From Stenotrophomonas rhizophila (GTDB lineage: Bacteria > Pseudomonadota > Gammaproteobacteria > Xanthomonadales > Xanthomonadaceae): DNA of 64,000 nt. This document shows positions 27,701 to 39,700 of the stretch, in pieces (the stretch's first letter is position 1; the number at the start of each line of letters is the position of its first letter). The notes beneath the pieces are model-generated. The model was not told the DNA's origin, did not search any database, and worked only from the letters and a program-made list of their open reading frames with translations. The stretch is from contig NZ_CP016294.1 of assembly GCF_001704155.1 (NCBI RefSeq), positions 291,001 through 355,000 of the forward strand. Direction: 5' to 3'. The position numbers and the translations under genes are program-made.

Positions 27701-30700
27701 GCCGCAGCGCTGCAGTTGCAGGCCGGCACGCTGGTCAACGCCGACGGCGCCATCAGCCACGCCGGCAGCGGCGGGCTGTCGATCACCACCGGCCGCCTGG
27801 ACGGACAGGACGGCCGCATCGGCACCGCCGGCGCGGTATCCCTCAGCGCCGGTGCGGTGGACCATCGCGGCGCCTCGCTGGCCGCCGCGCAGCTCGACCT
27901 CATCGCGCAGTCGCTGGACAACCGGGGCGGCAGCATCGTCGGCACCGGCACCGCCGCCAACACGTTGCAGGTAGCCGACACGCTGGACAACGGTGACGGC
28001 GGCAGCCTGGCCACCAATGGCGACCTGACCATCACGGCCCAGACCCTGGGCAATGCCGGCGGCACGATCCAACAGGCCGGCAGCGGCACGCTCGCCATCG
28101 AGGTGAAGACCCTGCAGGGCACGGCAGGCACGCTGCTCAGCAACGGCGCCCTGCGGTTGGAGGGAGACACCCTCGACCTTGGCAAAGGCACTACCTCGGC
28201 GCAGCAGATTGCCATCGACAGCGAACGCCTGATCACCGGCGGCGGCCAGCTCACCGCGGTGGGCACCGGGGTGCTGCAGGTGAAGGCACGCACCCTGCTG
28301 GACAACAGCGGCGGCATGCTCGGCAGCAATGGTACGGTCGACATCGCCGCCGGCAGCTTCATCAACGATCACGGCAAGCTGATCGCCGCCGGCGAAGCGA
28401 CGTCGAAGATCCGCGTGGCCGATACGCTGGACAACGGCGGCGGTGCCATTTCCGGCAACGGCAGCCTGCATATCGACGCCGCGCTGCTGCGCAATGCGGG
28501 CGGCACGGTGGTCGCCAGCGACGCGCTGCAGCTGCAGGGCGAGGAACTGGACCTGCGCGACGGCGCGGTTGGCGCCACCGATATCAGCGTGCAGGCCGGC
28601 AACCTGGACAACAGCGGGGGCACCCTCAGTTCCACCGGCACCGCCGAGATGCTGCTGCAGGTGCGCGACCGCCTGGGCAACCACGGCGGCACCATCGCCG
28701 CCAACGGCGCCCAGCGCATTGATGCCGGCACGCTGTCCAACCGCGACGGCACACTGAGCTCGGCCGGTACCGCCAACAGCCAGATTACCGTCAGTGGCGA
28801 ATTGGACAATGCGAAGGGCCTGATCGCCAGCAACGCCGCCGCGCTGGCCGTGAATGCCGGGAGCCTGCGCAACGTGGAAGGCACCCTCAACCATGCCGGC
28901 ACCCAGGGCCTCACGTTGGGTACGGGCCAGCTGGATGGCCGCGACGGCACCATCGTCACCGCAGGCGACCTCTCCCTGACCGCCACGGACGTGGACCATC
29001 GCGGTGCCACGCTGCAGGCCGTGCAGATCGCGCTGGATGCCCGCTCCTTCGACAACCGCGGCGGCAAACTGGTGGCCACCGGCACCGGGGCCAACCGCCT
29101 CACCGTTGACGCCACGCTGGACAACGGCGAGCAGGGCGTGATCGCCAGCAATGGTGATCTGACCGTCAACGCAGCGGTGTTCGGCAACGCCGGTGGCACG
29201 GTACAACAGGCCGGCAGCGGCCTGCTCGACATCAACGCTGCCACGCTCAACGGGACAGGTGGCACGCTTGTCAGCAATGGCAGCCTGACCCTGAAGGGCG
29301 ACGACATCGATCTGCGCAACGCCACCACCTCGGCGCAGCGCATCCGCATCGACAGCGGCAACCTGACCACCGCCGGTGGCAAGCTCACCGCGACCAGCAC
29401 CGAGGCGCTGGTGCTGCACGCGCGCGGCCAGCTCGACAACAGCGGCGGCACCGTGGCCAGCAACGGCGCACTGGACCTGCGCGCCGCAAACCTGGTCAAC
29501 GTCGCCGGCACCGTGCAGGCCGCGGGAACCGCCGCCAGCCAGCTCGCCATCGGGCAGGCCTTGGACAACCGCGACGGCAAGGTGCTGGTCAGCGGCGACC
29601 TCGACATCGCGGCGGTAAGCGTGAACAACCAGGGCGGTACCCTGCACAGCGCCGGTGCGCTCAGCGTCGGCGCCGACGGTGTGCTGGACAACAGCAACGC
29701 AGGCCTGATCGCCAGTGGCGGCGACGCATACCTGCGCGCAGGCACGCTGGACAACCGCGCCGGCAGCATCGAGCAGGCCGGCGACGGCCAGCTGCAGATC
29801 GAAACGCAGGCCCTGCACGGCGCCGGCGGCCGCATCGTCAGCAACGGCGCACTGGCGCTGCAGGGCGAAACCCTCGACCTCACTGGCGGCACCACCGCCG
29901 CGCGGGACATCCAGATCACCGCCGGCAGCCTGCAGAACGCAGGCGGCACGCTGAGTGCCACCGGCGAGCAGGCCATGGTCCTGCAGGTGCGCGACGCGCT
30001 CGGCAACAACGGCGGCACCATCGCGGCCAATGGCGCGCAGCAGATCACTGCCGGTTCGTTGTCCAACGTCGACGGCACCCTGAGCTCGGCCGGCAGCGCC
30101 AACACCCGCATCGAGGTGACCGGCCAGCTGGACAACACCCGGGGCACCGTGGCCAGCAACGCCAGCGCCCTGCACCTGCAGGCCGGTAGCCTGGTCAACA
30201 CCGCCGGCAGGATCGCCCAAGCGGGCAACGGTGGCTTGACCCTGCAGACCGGCAGCCTGAGCGGCCAGCAGGGCAGCATCGCCACCGCAGGCGCCTTGAT
30301 CCTGCGCGCGGGGGACGTCGATCACCGTGATGCCACCCTCAGCGCCAGCCAGCTGGACATCGTCGCCACCGGCTTCGACAACCGTGGGGGCACCGTGCTG
30401 TCCGGCGGTAGCGGCGCCAGCACGATTGCGGTGCAGGGCAGCCTGGACAATGGCAACAACGGGACCCTGGCCAGCAATGGCGATCTCCAGATCACCGCGT
30501 CCACGCTGGGCAATGCTGGCGGCACCGTGCAGCAGGCCGGGACCGGCTCGCTGGCAATCAACGCCGGTACGCTCAACGGCCAGGGCGGCAAACTGCTCAG
30601 CAATGGCAGCCTGCACCTGCAGGGCGAAAATACCGACCTGCGCAACGGCACCACCGCCGCGCAGCGCATCACCGTCCAGACCGGCAACCTGACCACGGCC

Positions 30701-33700
30701 GGGGGCAGCCTGACCGCGGCGGGCACGGACGTGCTTGCACTGAACGTACGCGGCCGCCTGGACAACACCGCCGGCACCCTCGCCAGCAACGGCGCGCTGG
30801 ATCTGCACGCCGCCCAGTTCACCAACAACCAGGGTACCGTTCAGGCCGCCGGCACCGGCAGCAGCCAGGTGGCCATCGGCGGTGCGCTGGAGAACCGGAA
30901 CGGACGCATCCTCACCGGCGGCGCTGCCACCGTCACTGCTGCCAGCGTCGACAACCGCGCCGGCATCCTGCACACCGATGGCGCGTCAGCACTGACCCTC
31001 ACCGTCGACGGCCTGCTCGACAACAGCGCGCAGGGCACCATCAACGCGGGCGGCAGCGCCGACATCGATGCGCAGTCGCTGAACAACGCCGCGGGCATCC
31101 TCGCTGCCGGTACGGGGCTGCAGCTCGACACGACCACCCAGCTCAACAATGCTGGCGGCCTGATCCAGGCCGGTACCGCCCTGCAGCTGGGCACGGCCGG
31201 CATGAACAACCAGGCCGGCAGGGTCATTGCCGGCACCGTCGATCTGAACACGCACGGCCAGGCGCTGGACAACCGTGCCGGTACGGTGGCCAGCCTGACC
31301 GGCGTTACCACGCTGCATACCGGCCTGCTGGACAACAGCGGCGGCCTGCTGCAATCGGCCGGCAACCTGCGCATCGACACCGCCGGCCAGGCGCTGCTCA
31401 ACACCAACGCGAACGGCAACGGCATCAACAGCAGCGGCGCGCTGGAAATCGCCAGCGGCACATTCGACAACCGCGCCGGCGCGGTATTTGGCCAGGGCGC
31501 CATCACCGTCAATGCCAGCAGCGTGGACAACTCCGACGGCGGCTCGCTGCAGGGTGCCAACGACCTCACGCTGCGCGCGCAGCAGCTGAACAACGCTGGT
31601 GGCGCCATCAGTGTCGGTCGCAATGCCGACCTACTGCTGCCCGGCGTGCTGGACAACCGCAGCGGGCTGGTGGCTGCCGCCGGCACGCTGACCGTGCAGG
31701 CCGCCAGCGTCGACAACCGCAACACCCTGAGCGGACCCAACGGCCCGGCCCTCGGCCTGCAGGGCAAGCAACTTCTGCTTACCAGCGGCAGCCTGGACAA
31801 CCAGCAGGGCCAGGTGCTGGCCGACAACCTGAAAGTGCAGCTCAGCAACCAGCTCAACAACGCGGGCGGGCTTGTTTCGGCCTCGCAGACTTCCGAGATC
31901 CGCGCCGACAGCATCGCCAACGCCGGCGGTACGCTGGTGGCCGGCACCAGCCAGTTCATCCACACCCGCGAAATCACCGGAGACGGCAAGCTGCTGTCGC
32001 AGGGCGACATGACCCTGGAACTGGGCCAGAGCCACACCAATACCGGCGAGCTGGCCGCCAATGGCACGTTGACCCTCGCCATCCAGGGCAATCTGGACAA
32101 CCTGGGCAAGCTGCAGGGCGCCAACGTCAACATCAGTGCCGGCAACGTCTACAACGCGGCCACCGGCGAAATCAGCTCGGTCGGCCTGACCCGGCTGGTG
32201 GCCGGCGGTGAACTGGTCAACCGCGGTCTGCTCGACGGGCGTACCACGCATATCGACGCGGGCACCCTGACCAACATCGGCACCGGCCGCATCTATGGCG
32301 ATCGCATCGCCATCAATGCCGGCACGCTCAACAATGTCGCCGAGAACGTTGGCGGCGCGCAGCGCTCGGCCACCATTGCCGCGCGCCAGCGCCTGGACCT
32401 GGGCGTGGGCGTGCTGACCAACAGCGGCCAGGGCCTGATCTTCAGCGATGGCGACGCCGTGATCGGCGGCGGCCTGAACGGACTGAACGCGGTGGGCACC
32501 GCGCAGCGCATCGACAACCTCAGCTCCACCATCGAAATCGCCGGCAACCTGGACATCAACGCGCTGGCGGTCAACAACATCCGCGAAAACGTGGTGGTGC
32601 AGAGGCAGACCACGGTGCACGACACCGTGACACTGAACCAGCCGACCTGGTTCAAGAACGGCGACAACGAAGGCAGGCTGCGTGAGACCTCCAACTTCCA
32701 GCCTCTTGAAATCTACTACCTCAACCCGGCCGACATCCTGGAAGACACGGCCTACATCACGCCCGACGGCCAGCAGATCCGCAAGGCGGTCGTACGGCTG
32801 ACCCCCAACACCAGCGCCTACTACTTTGCCCGCGGCGGCCTCTATGGTGCGCGCGGTGAACGTGCGCGCCTGAATGTCCAGGACGGCACGGTGGTGATCT
32901 ACTACGTCGGCCGTGCAGACAACCGCAGCAACCCCGACCAGCTGGGTGCCGGAGCAGAAGATCCGTTCCATGAGCTTTCCAAACCCCAGCCGGGCAGTCC
33001 GGCGTTCCGCTACGAGTCAGACACCTTGGCATACAGCAATGCCTACGGGACGTGCACCACGAACTGCGTGCAGCTGATCACCTACCCGGACTACGACAAT
33101 CCGGACGCGATGCTGATCAACATGCAGCGTCACCCCGAACGCACCAGCGGCAACGAGAAGTACCGCCTGGCCACCCGTACCACCGTGGAAGACGTGGTCG
33201 TTTCGGCCGGTGCCGATGCGGTGATCAACGCGGGTGGGCGCATCAACATCAACACCAATGCACTGCGCAACGAGTACGCCAGCATTGCTGCAGGTGGCAA
33301 CCTGGAGATCCACGGCCTGACCCAGGACGCGTCGGTCATCAATACGGCCCGGAAGCTGGAGCGCACCCACTCCTTCAACAACGTCAGCGTCACCTACGGC
33401 GGCTCATCCAGCCCCTGGAGCGCAGCCCCCATTTCCGAGCAGGTCGGCGTACTGGGCGCCGGCCTCGTCGCCGGTGGCAAGCTCGTCGTCGATGTCGGCA
33501 CGCTGCGAAATGAAAACAACGGCAGCGACGCGCCCAACGTCCGCGACGGCAGCAGCATGGCCAACCTCAACAACGGCGGTCCCGGTGCAGGTTCCGTCGG
33601 TCCGGGTGCCGGCGCGGTACAGGGACCCGGCCAGGCCACCGGCCAGGGCGCCGGCCCGGTGGCCGCACAGGGCCCCGGCGCAGCCACCGCAGCGCAGGGT

Positions 33701-36700
33701 CACAACGGCAGCGCCGTGCAGGGCCCCGGAACGACCGGTGCGCAGTTGGCCGATGCTGCCACGGCGCAGGGTCCCGGCCAGGTCGGCTCGGCCGGGCCCG
33801 GCAGCGGCACCGTCCAGGACGTGAGCGCAACCCAGGCCGCCCAGGCCACCGCCGCCGGCCCGAGCGCCGCGCAGGGCGGCAGCCATGCCGGCAGCGGCAG
33901 CAACGCCGCGCTCGACCGCAAACAGGCCGTGGCCGCCGCCGGAAATGACCCGCACGTGGTGGTGACCACCGCGCCGAACGCCAGCGCCCCCAGCGCCAGC
34001 CTGTTCAACGTGGATGCCAACCGCGGCAGCTACCTGGTCGAAACCGATCCGAAATTTGCCAACTACCGCAGCTGGCTCAGTTCCGATTACCTGCTGCAGC
34101 GCGCCGGCTATGAGCCGTCGCAGACCCAGAAGCGCCTGGGCGATGGCTTCTACGAACAGAAGCTGGTGCGCGAACAGATCGGTGAGCTCACCGGCCGTCG
34201 CTTCCTCGATGGCTACGCCAGCGATGAAGACCAGTACCGCGCGCTGCTGGAAGCCGGTGCCACCGTGGCCGGCGAATGGGGTCTGCGCCCCGGCGTGGCC
34301 CTCACTGCCGAGCAGATGGCACGCCTCACCAGCGACATCGTGTGGCTGGTGGAGCAGGACGTGACCCTGGCCGACGGCTCAACTGCCCGCGCGCTGGTGC
34401 CGCAGGTCTACCTGCGCGTGATGCCGGGCGACCTCGACCACAACGGGGCACTGCTCGCCGGTGCCGACGTGGACATCAAGCTGCGCGGCGACCTGGTCAG
34501 CAACGGCTCCATCGCCGGGCGCCAGTTGGTCAGCATCGACGCCGGCAACATCCGCAACATCGGCGGCGGACAGATCAGCGGTCAGCAGATCGGCCTGAAG
34601 GCCGCCGGCCAAATCGACATCATCGGCAGTACCGTCACCGCCACAGACGTGCTGGCGCTCAAGGCCGGCGGTGACATCACCGTGGCTTCCACCACCCACG
34701 AGTGGCAGGACAAGGGCGATCTGCTGACCCAGCACACCACCACGCTGGACCGCGTGGCCGGCCTGTACGTGACCAACACCGACGGCGCCGGCGTGCTCAG
34801 TGTCAACGCCGGCGGCAACGTGGAACTGCGTGCCGCACAGCTGGCCAACGCCGGTGCCGACGGCCTCACCGCCATCGTGGCGGGGGGCGACATCAATCTG
34901 ACCGCGGTAACCCAGCAGAGCAGCGTCGCACTCACCCACGACAGCGGCAACTTCAACAAGCAGAGCCAGGTCACCCACATCGGCACCACCATCACCGGTG
35001 CCGGCGATGTGGCGCTCCGCGCGGGCAACGATCTGAACCTGGCCGCAGCGAACGTGTCGGCCGCCAATGCGCTGGTGGCGCAGGCGGGGCGTGACATCAA
35101 CAGCATTGCCGTGCTGGACACGCAGAGCATCGACAGCAGCGCCAAAAGCAGGAACCATTCACGCGAGGTCAGCGCGGCTGACGCCTACGTGCTGGGCAAC
35201 CAGCTGAGCGGCGGTGAAGGCGTTGCCCTGCAGGCAGGACGTGACCTGACCCTGCAGGCCACCACGGTGGCCAGCAGCGACGGCGGCGTAGTGCTGTCGG
35301 CCGGTCGCGACGTGACCCTCAGCACCGCGCAGGAGACCCATGACCTGGTGGTGGACGAGTTCACCCGCAAGAAGAAGACACTGTCCACCACGACCACCAC
35401 CACCCACGACCAGAGCTCGACCAGCTATGCCGTAGGTACCACCGTGACTGGCAAGACCGTGGACATCCTTGCGGGCAACAACGTGGGCATCAGCGGCTCC
35501 ACCGTGCTGGCCGACAACGACCTGCGCATCGCCGCTGCGAACAATGTCACCATCGAATCGGCGCAGGACACCTTCAACGAGGCGCACAGCTTCAACCAGA
35601 AGAAGTCCGGCATCACCGGCGGCTTCGCCAACGGCGTCGCGTCGGTGGGCTACAGCAGCGCCCGCAGCAACACCGAAAGCGCGCTGCAGTCCACCACGCA
35701 GGTGGGCTCGGCCGTGGGGTCGATGAACGGCAATGTGCAGATCAGCGCGGGCAACCAGCTGACCCTGGCCGCCTCCGACGTCGCCGCCGGGCAGGACCTG
35801 ACCCTGATCGGCAAGGACATCAACCTGGTCGCGCGCCAGGACACGGTGGACACGCAGAACAGCCAGTCCAGCAAATCCAGCGGCTTCTCGATGGGCGTCA
35901 CTTACGACCCCACCAAGGCCTACCGCAGCGCCCGCGATTCCACCACCGACGGCATGGCCGACAGTGGCTCGACCATGGGCGACATCACCCGCAATGCCGA
36001 AGGCACCGCCGCCGGCGTGCGTGCCGCCACGACGTCCGTAGTGGTGAGTGGGGGCAGCCAGCGTGCGAGCGGCAACCAGACCCACTCCACCAGCGACGCC
36101 CGCGTGGCCCAGCTGAGCGCGGGCGGTGACCTGACCCTGATCGCCAACGGCGGCTCGATCACCAGCCAGGGCGCGCAGATGTCGGCCGAAGGCGACGCCC
36201 TGCTGCTCGCCACCAAGGACATCGTGTTCGGCGTGGCTCACAACACCGAATCCAGTACCAACCAGAGCAGCGGCAAGGGCTGGGGCTTCGCCAACAACAC
36301 CAGCGGCCTGCCGTTCGGCACCAACAACTCGCGCGGTGAGGGCACTGGCCAGAGCGACACCATCACCGGCACCCAGTTGTCGGCGGGCGGTGGCGTGCGC
36401 ATGGCCACCACTGAAGGGGACATCACCCTGACCGCCGCGAACCTTGTCGCAGAGAAAGACGTGACCATATGGGCTGCCGGCAACCTCACCGTGCAGAGCG
36501 GCCAGGACACCGTGCGCAACGCCAACACTGCCGACAGCAAGGCGATCGGCACGGTGCAGATCTCCGACACCGAGAAGTTCGCCGGCTGGCACCGCCAGCA
36601 GCACGAGGACGACAGCGGCATGGTGTCGCAGGTCGCCAGCACCATCGGCAGCCTGGGTGGCAACGTCAACCTGGGCGCCGGCGGCAAGTACACCCAGATC

Positions 36701-39700
36701 GCCAGTAACGTGGTGGCCGCACAGGACGTGAACATCACCGCAGCCGAGATAGAGCTGCTCACCGCCGACGAGACCGGCTACAACTCCCAGAGCGACAAGG
36801 ACCTGAAGATCGGGGTGTTCGCGCGGATCAAGTCGCCCTTCATTGACCTGATCAACAACGTGGATGCAGCACGCCAGTCCGACGGGCGTCTCCAGGCGAT
36901 GCAGGGCATGGCTGCCGGCGCGAATGCCTACCAGGCAGGCAGCGCCATCGCTAGCGCGGCCAAGGGCGCGGGTAGCGGCGCGCTGTTCAGTGCCGAAGCC
37001 GGCATCGGCTTCAAGTCGGCCAGCAGCAGCGCAGATGGCAGCAGTACGGTCTCGCGCGGATCAACCATCCAGGGCGGTCGGAACGTCAACCTGACCAGCA
37101 CCAGTGGCGACATCCACGTGGTGCAAGGCAACCTCAGCGCTGGCAACAAGCTGGCGCTGGACTCCGCGCGCGACATTCTGCTGGAAGCGGGTCAAGCGAA
37201 CCTGCAGAACAGGAGCAAGAGCAACAACGCCGGTGCCGAAGTGGGGGTAGGCGTATCGGTGGGAGCACAAACCGGTGTCTATGTCTACGCGGAAGCCAGT
37301 GTCGGCAGCAGCAAGTCAAATGCCGAAAGCAACACTTGGCAGAACACGACGCTGACCGGCAGCAACATCTCGCTGAAAGCCAAGGGCGACACCACCATGC
37401 GCGGCGCGAGCGCAACCGCCGATCGGATCGACGTCAGGACCGGAGGAACGCTCACCATCGAGTCGCTCCAGGACATCGCCGAAAGCATGTCCAAGGACAG
37501 CCAGGTGGGGGGGCGTGTCCAGGTCTCCATCGGCACGGCGTGGGACGCCAGTGGCTATGCCAGCGCGGCCAAGGCGAACGGCAGTTACAAGGGTGTAGGC
37601 CAGCAGTCAGGGCTGTTCGCCGGTGACGGCGGCTACCACGTCGACGCCGGCCACGTAAATCTGGTGGGCGGTGCCATCGCCAGCACCAATGCGGCCAACA
37701 GCGAACTGAGTGCAGAGACATTCACGTTCACTGATCTCAAGAACGAGATGGATTACCGCGCCAGCTCGGCGAGCATCAGTGGTGGGTTCGGGCACAAGGC
37801 CACGGGCGAAGGCGCCAACCAGAACGCAGCCGGCCAGTTGAAGGACATCGGCAGCAATGTGGCAAACGGCAAATTCGGCAATGTGGAAGGTACCAACTTC
37901 AGCGGTGGCGTGCCGATGACCAGCAACGGCAGCGACAGCTCCAACACCTACGCCACGCTGACCGAGGGCAATATTACGATCGGCGGCAGAAAAGTCACGG
38001 CTGCCGAGCTCGGCGTGAACACCGACGCCGGCAAGGCCCATGAGGCAATCAACGCGCTGCCAGACCTCCAGAAGTTGATGAAGGAACAGCAGGCGATGTC
38101 ATCAGCTGCGGGCACGGTGGTGGCCACCAGCAAGCAGATTGCGGGGGATGTCGCGGCGGCGAAGACCAAGGCGGCGACCGAAGCGTATCTGGCTTCTCTG
38201 CCCAGCAAGGAAGACAGGGACAAGTTCCTTGCGACGAGCCCTGAAGCGCAGCGAGAAATACTCTCCGCGCGTGATGACTACAAGGAGGCGCAGAAGTGGG
38301 CCACAGGCGGGGCGTACGGCCGCGCGCTTGATGCAGTGACCACTGCCATCGTGGGCAGCGTTTCCGGACAGAGCGGCGGACAGGTGGCGTCCAACGCGTT
38401 GGCACCCTACGCAGCGAACTTCATCGGCGGCCAGTTCGATCCGAACCATGGGGACAACCCGGATGCCACGTTGCAGCTCATCTCCCATGCAGTTCTCGGC
38501 GCGCTTCTGGCAGAGGCCAATGGTGGCACCGCTGCAAATGGCGCAGCTGCCGCTGCTGGTGGAGAGCTGGCCGCCAAGTTCATCATCGATCAACTGTACA
38601 AGGGCGACGTTGGAGGGTTGAGCGAACAGGACAAGCAGATGGTCCTTGCGCTCTCCCAGGCCGTGGGGGCGCTGGCCGGCAGCATGGGCGGAAACGGAAT
38701 CGAAGGGGCCGCAGCCGGAGCGAACATTGCCCAGAATTCCGTCGAAAACAACTATCTGTCCGCCAAGGATGTCGAGATACTCAGCGAGAAGTTGAAGCGA
38801 TGCGATGCCAAGGACGATGCATGTCGAAACGCCGTAGTGGCGGAGGCCCAGCAGCGAAGCGATGTCAACAGTGCAAAGCTGAAAGCATGTGCGACGACCC
38901 AGTGCGTTGATGCAATCATGCCAGAGCTGTTCGACGGCGCGCGTCACTTCGGTAAGCTGTACCGCGCGGACAATGCGGATGACAACGAGGAGAAGCTCGC
39001 TTTCGGCGCAATCTCGGATATTGAGACGAAGGGGTTGCTTATCGCGGCGAATATGGCTGCAGGCCTGCCGCAGTTCAATAGCGCCACGACGACCCGTGAG
39101 CAGTTCCTGCGCAACGTAGACGCTTCTGCGTATACGCCAGGCACGCCGGGAACCAAGTTCCAGCAGATCTTTGATGGGTACGAGTGGGCATTCGGGACCA
39201 CTAAGCAGCCCCATGAGTACTCAACTACCTCCAACGCATGCATGGGACAGCCATTCAGTACCTGCGGAACGCCTGCCTCGCAGTTTGATGCGCTGAGGCG
39301 ATATGCCGGGCCCGGCACAGACGGCAAAGGCCTGGCGAGCAATGGCGTGGTCAGCTACCTGTCAATCATGGGCCTTTCTCTGGGATACGTGACTCACCTC
39401 ATCGATCCCAGCACCAGTAGCCTGATCAACATCACTGTTCCCGGTGCTCACGCCCTGGATCCAGGATTCGTCATCCGGCAAATCATTCCGACCGGAAACG
39501 GTGGTTTCAACGTGGAGACCACGGGCTGGGGAACGGGTTCGAGTCCAATGTTCAACTCGAACAGCTGGGCGGATGACCAGGTTTGGGGGCCGAATACAGA
39601 TAAGATCGGCTCTGAGGTCAACTCCTACAAGCTGCCGTGGTTGCCGGGCGCACCGCCCGCCAAGTGCTGGCCGTCCATAATCGATGGAAAGAAAGTTGAG

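Noticed and set aside
26495-31060. Regular repeats that could suggest a CRISPR array
   Set aside because: The repeats are in frame, imperfect and coding, with no constant repeat and unique spacer pattern.
25423-32145. Several long minus-strand frames inside cdiA, up to 1094 codons
   Set aside because: They mirror the repetitive cdiA coding sequence and show Val/Ala/Gly/Gln-rich or Pro/Ser-rich nonsense without domains.
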